64,000 bases of DNA from Streptomyces durocortorensis (GCF_031760065.1 NZ_CP134500.1:6820001-6884000); one strand, 5' to 3'; positions 51,112-61,908 are shown, counted from the first letter of the stretch. The notes: generated by a model not told the origin, from the letters alone. Translations and numbers: made by a program.

Positions 51112-51125
51112 TGAGAGCGCTCTCA
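51112..51125 (+). promoter_or_regulatory. LacI-type palindrome upstream of protease
   Basis: TGAGAGCGCTCTCA is a perfect 14-bp palindrome 79 bp upstream of the protease start. It differs by a symmetric pair of bases from the CebR operator TGGGAGCGCTCCCA and has the CG centre typical of LacI-family sites that control sugar-utilisation genes. Confidence 0.65.
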
Positions 51126-51203
51126 ACGGCACGATCGGATCGCGCTCCCGGACGCCTCCCGTTCCACCCCCACGTCGTTGGAACAACAGGAAGGGTCACT
51201 CCC

Positions 51204-52349
51204 TTGAGACACGCAACCGTGCTGCGGACCGGTCTGTCCGCACTCCTGCTCCTCGGTGCCTGGGCCGCCGCGGGCCCGTCGACCGCCTCCGCCGCCCCCG
51301 TCGACTCCGCCAACCCGCCGGCCTCCGCGGCCCTGCTGTCGGCCATGCAGCGCGACCTCGGCCTCACCGAGGCGCAGGCCCGTACGAGGCTCGCCGACGA
51401 GAAGGCCGCCACCGCCCTGGAACCGAAGGCGCAGCGTGCTGCGGGCTCCGCCTTCGGTGGCTCCTGGCTCGACGCGAAGACGGGTCGGCTGACCATCGCC
51501 GTCACCGACGCCGAGAAGGCCGAAGCCGTACGGGCGACCGGCGCCGACGCCCGGCTCGTCGAGCACTCGGCCAAGCGGCTCGACGCGGCGAAAGCGCGCA
51601 TCGACGCCTTGAAGGCCCCCTCCGGCGTGAGCAGCTGGCACGTCGACCCGGCGACCAGTCGCGTCGTCGTGAACGTCGTCGCCGACGAACAGGCTGACAA
51701 CGATGTCCGCGCGTTTGTCGCCAAGGCCCGCAAGGCCGGGCCGGTGACCGTCAGGACGACCGCCGAGGCTCCGCAGACCTTCGCCGCCGGAACGGTCGGA
51801 GGCGACCCGTACTACACCGGCAACGTCCGCTGCTCCATCGGCTTCTCCGTGCACGGCGGCTTCGTCACCGCCGGGCACTGCGGGGGCGTCGGCCAGCAGG
51901 TTCGCGGCTGGGACAACTCGTACATCGGCAACTTCCAGGGCTCGTCCTTCCCCGGCAACGACTACGCCTGGGTGAACGTCGGCAGCGGCTGGTGGACCGT
52001 CCCCGTCGTCCTCGGCTGGGGGACCGTCCCCGACCAGCTCGTCCGCGGCTCGAACGAGGCCCCCGTCGGCGCCTCGATCTGCCGTTCCGGCTCCACCACG
52101 CGCTGGCACTGCGGCCGGGTCCTGGCCAAGAACGAGACCGTCAACTACAGCCAGGGCGCCGTGCATCAGATGACCAAGACGAGCGTCTGCGCCCAGGGCG
52201 GCGACTCCGGCGGCTCGTTCATCAGCGGAGACCAGGCCCAGGGCGTCACCTCCGGCGGATGGGGCAACTGCACCAGCGGCGGTGAGACCTGGTACCAGCC
52301 CATCAACGAGATCCTCAACCGGTACGGGCTGACGCTGCACACCGCGTGA
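51204..52349 (+). CDS. secreted S1 serine protease (streptogrisin/alpha-lytic type)
   Basis: 381 aa from TTG 51204, AGGAAGGG upstream. Sec signal RHATVLRTGLSALLLLGAW...TASAAP, then a pro-region (about 35-185) with the alpha-lytic-protease prodomain pattern (LGLTEAQARTRL, GSWLDAKTGRLTIAVTD), and a mature domain with His225 (TAGHCGG), Asp253 (GNDYAWV) and Ser335 (QGGDSGGSF). Extracellular, folded with help of the propeptide. A LacI-type palindrome upstream hints at nutrient control. Confidence 0.92.
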   Translation: MRHATVLRTGLSALLLLGAWAAAGPSTASAAPVDSANPPASAALLSAMQRDLGLTEAQARTRLADEKAATALEPKAQRAAGSAFGGSWLDAKTGRLTIAVTDAEKAEAVRATGADARLVEHSAKRLDAAKARIDALKAPSGVSSWHVDPATSRVVVNVVADEQADNDVRAFVAKARKAGPVTVRTTAEAPQTFAAGTVGGDPYYTGNVRCSIGFSVHGGFVTAGHCGGVGQQVRGWDNSYIGNFQGSSFPGNDYAWVNVGSGWWTVPVVLGWGTVPDQLVRGSNEAPVGASICRSGSTTRWHCGRVLAKNETVNYSQGAVHQMTKTSVCAQGGDSGGSFISGDQAQGVTSGGWGNCTSGGETWYQPINEILNRYGLTLHTA

Positions 52350-52354
52350 TACGG

Positions 52355-52393
52355 GGGAGCCGTGCCGCCGCACTCCCCGGCGGCACGGCTCCC
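52355..52393 (+). terminator. protease terminator hairpin
   Basis: Perfect 16-bp arms GGGAGCCGTGCCGCCG (52355-52370) and complement (52378-52393) with a 7-base loop, starting five bases after the stop. Very stable. Confidence 0.85.
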
Positions 52394-52476
52394 GCCGACG
52401 CACCGAGACCGTATGTGAGCGGTCCCGTCGGCGGGCGGGCCCGCTTCCGTGCGCCGGGCGACGCTCACGGTTGCCG

Positions 52477-52553
52477 CCCGTCAATGCCCGTCGATGCCAG
52501 TCACACCGGTCGAGGCCGGTCGAGGCCCGACGGGTCCCGTCAAGGCCCGTCGC
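52477..52553. repeat. degenerate CCCGTCGATG-like repeats
   Basis: About eight 9-11-bp copies of a CCCGTCRATG/CGGTCGAGG theme follow each other in the 460-bp gap between the protease terminator and the TetR operator. The rest of that gap shows nothing coding. Confidence 0.5.
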
Positions 52554-52805
52554 CCCAAAGCCCCTTGTCCAGGAGGGAGAGCTCTCCCCCCTCGCCCTCT
52601 CCGTATCGCGGCTGAGCTCAGCACGTCCTGGGGCCACCCGCTCTACGGGTTCGGTGTCTACCGGAGCTGATCGCGCCGGGGTCCGTGAAGTCTGCCGTGC
52701 CGAGTCACGCCCGCTGTCGGCGCGGCGCGTGAGCCCGTGGCGGTCACGGAACGTCCGTGGCCGCCACGGGCTTTTCGCATGCCGTCCGCGCTCGCCCTAT
52801 GTATC

Positions 52806-52831
52806 CTAGGTAAGTACCTAGATAGTCTAGG
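52806..52831. promoter_or_regulatory. overlapping palindromes before TetR gene
   Basis: CTAGGTA-AG-TACCTAG (52806-52821) is a perfect inverted repeat, overlapped by CCTAGA-N3-TCTAGG (52817-52831). They sit 22 bp upstream of the TetR start in an AT-rich pocket that would also hold the -10 region; likely autoregulatory operator. Confidence 0.75.
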
Positions 52832-52852
52832 AAGTAGTGGGTGGAGGCATCG

Positions 52853-53476
52853 ATGGCTCGCGCAGGGCTCACGGCCGACCGTGTGGTGGCGGCCGCCGCC
52901 GATCTGGCCGACTCCATCGGGTTCGACAAGGTCACGGTCACGGCACTGGCGCGGGGCTTCGGGGTCAAGGACGCCAGCCTCTACTCGCATGTGTCGGGCC
53001 TTCAGGACCTGCGCACCCGGGTCGCGCTGCTGGCCGCCGGAGAGTTCGCCGACCGGCTGAGCGAGGCGGTGGCCGGGCGCGCGGGTCGCGACGCGCTCGT
53101 CGGATTCGCGCACGCGTACCGGACGTTCGCGCTGGAGCACCCCGGGCGGTATCAGGCGACCCAGATGAAGATCGACCCCGCCGTCGCCCAGGAGTCCAGT
53201 GCCTTCCGCCGGACGGTCGACACCATCTACGCCATGATGCGCGCCTACCGGCTGACCGAGCCCGATCTCACCGACGCCGTGCGGATGCTGCGCAGCACCC
53301 TGCACGGCTTCAGCGACCTGGAGGCGGACGGCGCGTTCCGGGCCGACCGTGACGTCGAGGCGTCTTGGGAGCGGACATTGGACGCGTTGGACCTGGTGCT
53401 GAAGAACTGGCCCGCAGGGCCGGAAGGCGATTCGAAGAAGGGGGACGGCCATGAGGACAGGCATGCCGACGAGTAA
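52853..53476 (+). CDS. TetR-family regulator
   Basis: 207 aa from ATG 52853 with GGAGG at 52843-52847. HTH about 8-50: TADRVVAAAADLADSIGFDKVTVTALARGFGVKDASLYSHVSGLQDL. The C-terminal domain (FAHAYRTFALEHPGRYQATQMKID, LRSTLHGFSDLEADGAF) resembles the TetR_C33/WHG group. Overlaps the hydrolase gene by 26 nt, so the two are one transcription unit. Confidence 0.88.
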   Translation: MARAGLTADRVVAAAADLADSIGFDKVTVTALARGFGVKDASLYSHVSGLQDLRTRVALLAAGEFADRLSEAVAGRAGRDALVGFAHAYRTFALEHPGRYQATQMKIDPAVAQESSAFRRTVDTIYAMMRAYRLTEPDLTDAVRMLRSTLHGFSDLEADGAFRADRDVEASWERTLDALDLVLKNWPAGPEGDSKKGDGHEDRHADE

Positions 53477-54371
53477 CGGAACCATAGACCGAACCGCTGT
53501 GCGTACCGGACGGCTGGATGTGCCGGGTGCGACGCTGCACTACGAGGTGCGCGGCTGCGGGCCGCTGTTGGTGATGATGCCGGGCGGAAGCGCCGATGCC
53601 GGAATCTACGACGCGCTCGCGGTGGATCTGGCGGACCGGTGGACGGTGGCCACGTTCGATCCGCGCGGATACTCCCGCAGTACGCTCCACGGGCCCGTCA
53701 CCGACCAACTGCCCCGGACGCACAGTGAGGACATCGCACGCCTCGTCGAGCTGCTGTCCCCGGACGGCGCTCCGGTGGCCGTGTTCGGTTCCAGCTCCAG
53801 TGCGGTCGTCGCGCTGGACCTGCTGTCGCGTCGCCCCGGCCTGCTGAGCCGGGTTGTGGCGCACGAGCCCCCGCTGGTGGAGCTGCTGCCGGACCCGGCC
53901 GCCGGCCGCGCGCTCTTCGCCGCCGTACGGGAGTCCTTCCGGAGGGACGGGGTGGAAGCCGCCATGGCGACGATGGCCGCGGGTTTGGCTCCGGACGACG
54001 ACTCGGAGCAGCAGAGGGGGGACGACGCGGACGACGGCCACCGGTCGGCCGATGCCGGAAAGAGCGACGGCCCGTCCCCGGCGGAGGCGGCCACCTTCCG
54101 GCGGATGATGGCCAACCTGCCCGTCTTCCTGGAACACGTGCTCTGCCCGTTCAGCGGGTACGTCCCCGATCTCGCCGCGCTCCGTGGCGCCGCATCGAAG
54201 CTCGTCGTCGGCGTCGGACGGGACTCCCGGGCGATGCTGCCCGCCGTCGCCGCCGAGCGGCTGGCCCGGCGGGTCGGGAGCGGGACGGTGGACTTCCCCG
54301 GGAGCCATATCGGGCTCACGGAGGACCCGGTGGCCTTCGGCGCCCGGCTGCGGGAGACCCTGCTCGGCTGA
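53451..54371 (+). CDS. alpha/beta-hydrolase
   Basis: 306 aa from ATG 53451 (ATG 53463 is possible). Fold shown by LHYEVRGCGPLLVMMPGG, FDPRGYSRS, VAVFGSSSSAVVALDLLSRRP (nucleophile elbow GxSxS) and a late PGSHIGL histidine. An acidic insertion of about 35 residues (DDDSEQQRGDDADDGHRSAD) sits in the cap domain. Likely substrate or detoxification enzyme controlled by the overlapping TetR. Confidence 0.85.
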   Translation: MRTGMPTSNGTIDRTAVRTGRLDVPGATLHYEVRGCGPLLVMMPGGSADAGIYDALAVDLADRWTVATFDPRGYSRSTLHGPVTDQLPRTHSEDIARLVELLSPDGAPVAVFGSSSSAVVALDLLSRRPGLLSRVVAHEPPLVELLPDPAAGRALFAAVRESFRRDGVEAAMATMAAGLAPDDDSEQQRGDDADDGHRSADAGKSDGPSPAEAATFRRMMANLPVFLEHVLCPFSGYVPDLAALRGAASKLVVGVGRDSRAMLPAVAAERLARRVGSGTVDFPGSHIGLTEDPVAFGARLRETLLG

Positions 54372-54505
54372 CGCCGAGGCCGGAGATCGGGGCCAGCCGC
54401 CGGCGGTTGACGTGGCCTTCGGCGCGGCGGGCGGCGGCGAGGCCTGGCGGCGGCAGGGTGGGGAGGGGGCAACGCTGCGGCGTTTCGTGGCGTGTGTGTC
54501 CGATG

Positions 54506-54967
54506 TCAGCCCGGTGTGGCCCAGTGGGGGTCCGCCCGGCCGAGCCACGCGTCCTGGCTGTCGGTGAGCGGCCGAGGCAGGGGCAGCGGCACGAACCGGC
54601 AGGCGAACCGCATCCCCGCGTCGTCGCCCTCGCCCCGGACCCGGTGCTCCCACGCCGACGGGCCGTCTGCCGGGGCGTCGAGCAGGAGGAACGTGGTCAG
54701 CCGGGGCTGCCCGGTCACGGGGTGCGCCCGCCCGTCCACCGCGATGCGCCGCACGACGCGGGCACCGGCAAGCCCGGTCTCCTCGGCGACCTCACGCAGG
54801 ACGGCCTGCTCCGGAACCTCGCCCGGTCCGACGCCGCCCGCAGGCACCTGGGTGCCCGCCTCGGGGAAATCGGCATGGTCGAACACCAGGAGGGCGGGGA
54901 AGGGGTGACGACGTATCACGTACGCCGCGACTCGGATACGGGGCGGAGGAGCGGGAACGGCGGGCAT
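54506..54967 (-). CDS. NUDIX hydrolase
   Basis: 153 aa from ATG 54967, GAGG upstream (ATG 54985 lacks one). Nudix box GGVGPGEVPEQAVLREVAEETGL is intact, with the catalytic glutamates in REVAEE. N-terminal IRVAAYVIRRHP and C-terminal FACRFVPLPLP complete the fold. Hydrolyses a nucleoside-diphosphate-linked compound; substrate not predictable. Confidence 0.85.
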   Translation of the reverse strand: MPAVPAPPPRIRVAAYVIRRHPFPALLVFDHADFPEAGTQVPAGGVGPGEVPEQAVLREVAEETGLAGARVVRRIAVDGRAHPVTGQPRLTTFLLLDAPADGPSAWEHRVRGEGDDAGMRFACRFVPLPLPRPLTDSQDAWLGRADPHWATPG

Positions 54968-55062
54968 GAACGCATCCTCGCGCATCCCGGGACGGGGGCG
55001 GGGGTGGGGGTGGAGCGGACCGGCGGGGACGGGGCAGAGAGACGGGGTGAGCATGCGGCGGT

Positions 55063-57313
55063 TCACCAGGAGGGGCCGGAGGGGCGTGAGGGGCTGGAGG
55101 GTAGGACGGGCGACGGGCGTGTGACGCGGCTCGTCGCCCGGTGCGGCCCGGCGGGCCTCGGCTCAGCGGCGGCCGCCGGACCCGCCCCCGCTCGTGCCGC
55201 GCAGCCGGTGCAGGGGCCCGTGCCCTGCCGTAAGTACCGGTACTGGTTCGCCAGATCGACCGTGAGTGCCGGTGACGTTTCCCCGGCGGGGACACCGATC
55301 CCGAACCGCCCGTAGAAGATCAGCAGGCTCGCGTCGGCCCGGCGGACCGCCGCCGCGGTGCGTTCGTAGGCCACTGCGGTCAGACGGCGGACGTCGATGC
55401 GCACGAGTCGGCCGCCGTCGGGCGGGGGTCGGCCGATTCCTTCGCCCCACCGGTGGAAGACCGTCTTCACCGGGCCGTCCTCCACCAACCCGGCGAGGTA
55501 CTCCCTGACCAGCTGTACGGCCTGGTTGTCGCCCAGGTCGAGGGTGTCGAAGATCCGGGTGATCGCGAGGGAGGCGAGCTCGGCGAACCGGTCGGTCCGC
55601 TCCTCCCGCTCCGCTCCTCCCGCTCCGCGCGCCGCTGCTGGCTCTCGTCGAGCTGCCCGAGCCGTTCGTCGAGGTCGTCGGCGTCCGGGGTCGGGGCGGG
55701 CTGTGGGGCCGGTTCGTCGGCATCCAGCGTCCCGGCCTGGAAGCGTCCGGCCTGCCGGGCGGTGTCCAGCGCCGCCCGGTTCACAGGCTCTCCGGGGGGT
55801 GAGGGGGCGATCCTGTGCGCGGCGAGAATCACGTCCCGTACCCGGGCGGCCGCCCGGGGGTGTGCCACGACCTGCTGGTGGATCTCCCGGTACGCGGCCG
55901 CCGCGCCTTCGGCGTACTCCCGGCGCTGCACTTCGAGCGCGTATCGCTTGTCCACCGGCCGCTTCCAGGCGCCCTCGGAGACCGGAGCCAGGACGACGAG
56001 GAAGATCAGGGCGACCATGATGCCGACGTTGATCCCGGAGAGGGACCGCTGCACGAAGTTGGTGGTGAGGCCCAGTGGCAGCCGGGACGCGCCGAAGCGC
56101 GCCGGGCGCAGCCTTCGTCGGACCCGCGCGACGAGATCCGGCCGGAGCAGGAGGACGTAACTGCCGATGGCGAGCACGGTGTAGGCCGCCATCCCGTACA
56201 GCCAGTGCACCTCGGTCAGTTCCTGGACCTTCTCCACCAGCTCCAGCGCCACGGTGACCTGGGCCGGTTCGAACGACAGGACGTTGGCCAGCCAGACCAT
56301 GAACAGGGTGCGAACCAGGCCGAGTTGTGCGGACAGTACGACGTCGGCCGCGGCCTGCACCGTGCGCCGTGGTGAGTCCGTCAGCTTCCACCAGCCGCGC
56401 CAGGAGAGCCAGATGGTAAGCGGGAAGAGTCCGGCGGCCGGCGCGACGGTCAGGGCGCCGCCGGAGACAAGCTGCTCGCAGGCGAGCGCGAACAGGAAGA
56501 CCCCTGGCACATGAGGAAGGTGACGCACCATCAGACGCTCCGACCTTACGCACCGCCGTACCGTGAGCAGCAGGGCCCAGCCGCCGAAGAAGAGCAGCAC
56601 CGCGAGGGGAACCAGCCGGGAGGGGAAGGCGCGGAACAGGACGAGGAGCAGCGCCACGGGCGGGACGGCGGTGCACAGGGCGAGGGCGGCCGCGGCGATG
56701 TACCTGCGATGCCGGAACCAGCGGATCACGGCTTCGACGAGTATCTCGCCCCCGACCTTCCGCGCGGCCGTGAGGCCCGCGACGACGAGCACGCCGGCCA
56801 ACACCCCGGCGACCAGGCCGGCAGTCGCCCTGCCGACGGCGAGGAGTGCGGACCCCGGCCCGTCGATCTCCTCCCCGGTGAGGCCAGCCCGCCGAGCACT
56901 CCGGGCGGGGTGACCCCGTCCCGGTCGAACAGCGCGCCGACGAGGACCGTCAGAAGGTAGGCGAGGGCCGAGAAGGGAGTCAGGATCAGCAGGAGCGACG
57001 CGTACGCGGAAGGCTTCCTGCGCACCGGGCGGTAGGTATGGAGATGAGATCCCAGCTCCGGGTGCTCCAGGTGCTCCGCGTCGTTGTCTGCGCCCATGAA
57101 CTCATCCGTCCCAGGAAGTTTCCCGAACAACACCACTTGAGCGAGGGCCAGTTGATGTTGCCGCGCGGCACGGTAGCACTCTCCTTGGACGATGAGTCGG
57201 AGAGCTGCCGCGGGCGAGGCCGAATCCCTTACCACCAGCTCCGGTTCGAAGGGCACGGAGGTCGGCGGGCCGCCCGGGCGGGTCAGCCGGTCCAGCGGCC
57301 CGCTGACGGTCAC
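55063..57313 (-). pseudogene. multi-pass membrane protein broken by two frameshifts
   Basis: Three reading frames join into one protein. The 5' part (start about GTG 57313) encodes a cytoplasmic stretch and helices (SAYASLLLILTPFSALAYLLTVL). At 56873-56876 one base is missing from a C4 run (minus strand G4); adding a G continues LASPG into EEIDGPGSALLAVG and several more helices. At 55599-55626 a 14-bp tandem duplication shifts the frame again; one copy restores AEREER into TDRFAELASLAITRIF, which runs to 55063. Repaired product about 740 aa. Family not recognised. Confidence 0.75.
55599..55626. repeat. 14-bp tandem duplication causing frameshift
   Basis: GCTCCTCCCGCTCC occurs twice head to tail at 55599-55612 and 55613-55626. 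Removing one copy restores the downstream reading frame of the membrane protein exactly. Confidence 0.9.
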
Positions 57314-59019
<1,706 letters not shown>

Positions 59020-59030
59020 ACGTTCCGCCG

Positions 59031-59062
59031 GACTATCTGCGAGCGGGTGGCATCAGGGTCTG
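59031..59062 (+). repeat. relic copy of the wall hydrolase C-terminus
   Basis: Twelve bases after the stop, GACTATCTGCGAGCGGGTGG... encodes DYLRAGGIRV-stop, a diverged copy of the true ending [14 protein letters not shown]. On the minus strand it supplies the last codons of the DMT permease. Confidence 0.75.
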
Positions 59063-60301
59063 AACCGTCCGCTCGGAGCGCCGCCCCCGCCCGGCCCGGC
59101 GCCGCTGTTCGCCGAGTGCCCCCGCCCCGCCGAACTCCAGACCCGGCACGGCCCGTCCCGGTGGCAGCGCCAGCGACGACGTGTGCGGCACGGGGGCCCG
59201 CCCCGCGGGCTCCGGCACGCCCGGCAGCAAGGGCAACGCCCCGTCGGGCGTCAGCGCTCCGGAATCGGCGCCCGGCACCGTAACCCCCTCCAGGGCAACA
59301 CCACCCGGAGCAGCGCCCTCCGGAACAGTGGCCTCAGCAGCGGTGCTGCCAGGAACAGTGCCGTCAGGAACATTGACGCCAGGAACAGTGCCCTCCGGGA
59401 CCGTGCCCAGCAGCCCACTCTCCGCCGCCGCGCCCACCGCCCCCGCACGGACCGTCAGCCGCTCTCTGGCGCGCTCCGCGCTCAGCCGCTCCCGCGTCAG
59501 CAGAACCAGGCCGGCCGCCGCCAGTGCTCCGCAGGAGAGGGCGAGGGCCGTGCCCGGCCACCCGCCGCGGAAGTGCTCGCCGAACAAGGTGATCCCGACC
59601 GCTGCGGCCACAACCGGGTTGACGACGGTCACCGTCGCGAGCGGGGCCGTGAGCCCCGCGCCCCGGTAGGCCGCCTGCGACAGCAGCAGGCCCGCCGCCG
59701 CGAGTACGGCGATCACCAGCAGCGTAGGCAGTCCCGAGCGGACCGAGCCGGAAGTCCACTCCATGGCCACGGTCTTGGTGAACACCGAGGCCATACCGAA
59801 CGCCGCCCCCGCACCCGTGGCCAGGACGATGCTCCGCAGGACCGGGCGGCGCAGCGCGCGGGCGAGTACGAAGATCGCGCCGACGCCCCCGAAGGTCACC
59901 GTCGCCAGCAGGAACTGCTCGGCCCCGTTCAGCGTGTGCGGCGCGGCCTCCCCCGTGAGAGCCAGCAGTCCGCAGAGACCGGCCGTCGCCATCAGCGCAC
60001 CGCGCCAGGCCGTTGCCCCGGCCCGGCGCCCGACGAACAGGGCGGCCATCGGGAGGGCGAAGACGATCGTCAGCGCGCCCAGCGGCTGGACCAGGCTGAG
60101 CGGACCGTAGGCCAGGGCCACCACGTGCAGGACCGCGCCGATCCCGTTGAGCAGCACGGCGACCCACCAGACGCGGTTGCGGAGCAGGGCGTACGAGGAG
60201 TTGTCACCGGTCGCCGCCACGCGCTCCTGGATGATCGCTCCGGCCGCGTAGGCGACCGCGGAGATCAGTGACAGCAGCACGGACAGCGCAAGGGAGCTCA
60301 T
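59033..60301 (-). CDS. DMT-superfamily membrane transporter
   Basis: 422 aa from ATG 60301 (GTG 60310 possible; neither has a strong ribosome site). Ten hydrophobic segments up to about residue 275 with the EamA-like pattern LSLVQPLGALTIVFALPMAAL and LTAPLATVTVVNPVVAAAVGITLFGE. From about 290 a long Gly/Thr/Val/Pro tail with GTVPEG/GTVPG repeats is predicted cytoplasmic and unusual for the family. Final residues come from the relic repeat at 59031. Substrate unknown. Confidence 0.82.
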   Translation of the reverse strand: MSSLALSVLLSLISAVAYAAGAIIQERVAATGDNSSYALLRNRVWWVAVLLNGIGAVLHVVALAYGPLSLVQPLGALTIVFALPMAALFVGRRAGATAWRGALMATAGLCGLLALTGEAAPHTLNGAEQFLLATVTFGGVGAIFVLARALRRPVLRSIVLATGAGAAFGMASVFTKTVAMEWTSGSVRSGLPTLLVIAVLAAAGLLLSQAAYRGAGLTAPLATVTVVNPVVAAAVGITLFGEHFRGGWPGTALALSCGALAAAGLVLLTRERLSAERARERLTVRAGAVGAAAESGLLGTVPEGTVPGVNVPDGTVPGSTAAEATVPEGAAPGGVALEGVTVPGADSGALTPDGALPLLPGVPEPAGRAPVPHTSSLALPPGRAVPGLEFGGAGALGEQRRRAGRGRRSERTVQTLMPPARR

Positions 60302-60547
60302 GTACACCACGATGTCCCGTCCGGGGCCCCGCGTCGTCGTCCTTGAGACGGCAATTCGACGTACTGCCCCAGTAGTACGCCCGTCGCACCGACGTCCTCC
60401 TTTCGACGGTAGTCCTCCTGCCCCCGGCCGTCAGAAGTTCCGCGTCGGCGGATACGGTGAGCGGCGAGGCGGGCACAGCCGGTCTCCGACGGACGACGTC
60501 ACGGGAACGGCCGCCCCCACCGGCCGAGGGCCGAGGAGGAACACGGC

Positions 60548-61246
60548 ATGGACCTGGCACTCCTGGCATCGGTCGGGGGATTCTTCGCCCTGCGGACGAC
60601 CCCGGTGCCGGACGGCGCACACCGCCCGTTGGCACAGGTGTACGGGGGAGAGGCCGGCCCCCTGGCCGCGCGTGTCGACCGGGTCGCCGCCCGCCTCGCG
60701 GCCCCCGAGCGGCGGGTCGCCGCCTCCATCGCCCATCTCGGTCTCGCCGCGCGGCTCTGGTCCCTCGCACTGGGCCCGGCCGCGCTGTTCGGGCGGATTC
60801 CCGCCCTGGCACCCGACGCACTCCACTGGGACCCGCTCGCCACCTCGCCGGACGATCTGTGGCTGGCGGAGGCGGCGGAACTGCCCGGTACGGCGGCCCG
60901 GGTTCGCGAGGAGGTCCAGTACGGGCATCTGGTGCCGCTGGCGGAAGCGTTCCGGCGCGACGGGAACATCTCCCCGCAGCTGCTGTGGGGCAACGCGGGC
61001 TCCGCGCTCGCCGGGGCCGTGCGCGAACTGGTCTCCTTCGCCCGCGTCCAGGACCGGCCGGACGTCGCCGCGCGGGCCCGCGCGCTGGCGGCGGAACTCT
61101 TCGACGACCCCGATCTGCGGGCCACCGGATCTCCGCACGGCCCGGCGTTCCGGCGGCGCAGCTGCTGTCTGTACTGGCGCTGTCCGGGCGGCGGGCTGTG
61201 TGGGGACTGCGTGTTCGACAAGGCGCCGGGCTCAGCGGGAAAGTAG
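60548..61246 (+). CDS. FhuF-like (2Fe-2S) ferric iron reductase
   Basis: 232 aa from ATG 60548, GAGGAGG upstream. All-helical body (VAASIAHLGLAARLWSLALGPAALFGRIP, SALAGAVRELVSFARV) and a C-terminal cysteine cluster RRSCCLYWRCPGGGLCGDCVF, matching the CC-x(n)-CxxC iron-sulfur motif of FhuF-type siderophore-iron reductases. Cytosolic. The 16-bp repeat array begins in its last codons. Confidence 0.85.
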   Translation: MDLALLASVGGFFALRTTPVPDGAHRPLAQVYGGEAGPLAARVDRVAARLAAPERRVAASIAHLGLAARLWSLALGPAALFGRIPALAPDALHWDPLATSPDDLWLAEAAELPGTAARVREEVQYGHLVPLAEAFRRDGNISPQLLWGNAGSALAGAVRELVSFARVQDRPDVAARARALAAELFDDPDLRATGSPHGPAFRRRSCCLYWRCPGGGLCGDCVFDKAPGSAGK

Positions 61247-61342
61247 CTCAGCAGGAGAACAGCTCCGCGGGGACACAGCTCGGCGGGGAGACAACCCCCG
61301 CGGGGAACAGCGCCGCATAGAAACAACTCCGCGGGAAAGCAG
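61231..61342. repeat. seven tandem 16-bp degenerate repeats
   Basis: Consensus CTCCGCGGGGAAACAG at 61231, 61247, 61263, 61279, 61295, 61311 and 61327, each exactly 16 bp. The first copy is the last five codons and stop of the FhuF-like gene; the rest fill the gap to the convergent HxlR gene. Confidence 0.9.
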
Positions 61343-61384
61343 TGGCCCCGTGAGTGTGGCCCCGTGAGCGTCGCCCCCCGCCCC

Positions 61385-61765
61385 TCAGGCGTCGAAGTCG
61401 CGGCGGGAGGCCTCGATGTGGCCGAGGTGCTCGTGGGTCCAGTCGCACATGACATGGACCGTCCGGCGCAGCCCCTGCCCCGGACCGGTGAGCGTGTACT
61501 CGACCCGGGGCGGCACGGTCGGATGCACGCACCGCTCGACCAGGCCGTTGCGCTCCAGCATCCGCAGGTTCTGGGTGAGCATCTTGTGGCTGATGCCCTC
61601 GACCTCGCCGCGCAGCTCGCTGAAGCGCAGAGTGCCTTCGCCCAGCGCCTCGATGATCAGGAGGGCCCACTTGTTGGCGACGTCGGAGAAGATCTCCCGC
61701 GCCAGCGAGTCCGCCCGCCGCAGATCCGCGTCCTCCGGCGAGTTGCTGAACTGCTTGGTCACCAT
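61385..61765 (-). CDS. HxlR-family regulator
   Basis: 126 aa, ATG 61765, AGGGGAA upstream. HxlR winged helix: IFSDVANKWALLIIEALGEGTLRFSELRGEVEGISHKMLTQNLRMLERNGLVERCVHPTVPPRVEYTLTGPG. One cysteine in the recognition region may sense oxidants or aldehydes. Divergent from the RidA-type gene with an inverted repeat between. Confidence 0.88.
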   Translation of the reverse strand: MVTKQFSNSPEDADLRRADSLAREIFSDVANKWALLIIEALGEGTLRFSELRGEVEGISHKMLTQNLRMLERNGLVERCVHPTVPPRVEYTLTGPGQGLRRTVHVMCDWTHEHLGHIEASRRDFDA

Positions 61766-61820
61766 GAGGTTCCCCTGTCACCGAAAAGTGCGTTCTTCCA
61801 TGTCAGCGGCCACTCTCCTA

Positions 61821-61854
61821 CGGTTCCCGAGTAACCACAAGTGACCGGGAACGG
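61821..61854. promoter_or_regulatory. inverted repeat in HxlR/RidA intergenic region
   Basis: GTTCCCG (61823-61829) and CGGGAAC (61846-61852) flank AGTAACCACA and AGTGACC half-sites. Candidate HxlR operator controlling both divergent genes. Confidence 0.5.
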
Positions 61855-61908
61855 CCTGGTCCGGTGGCAGCCGGGGCCCCACGGGTTCCGGACGAGGAGG
61901 CGGACAGC

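Noticed and set aside
61231..61342. CRISPR array
   Set aside because: The 16-bp units are directly adjacent, with no spacers and degenerate repeats, so it is a tandem array.
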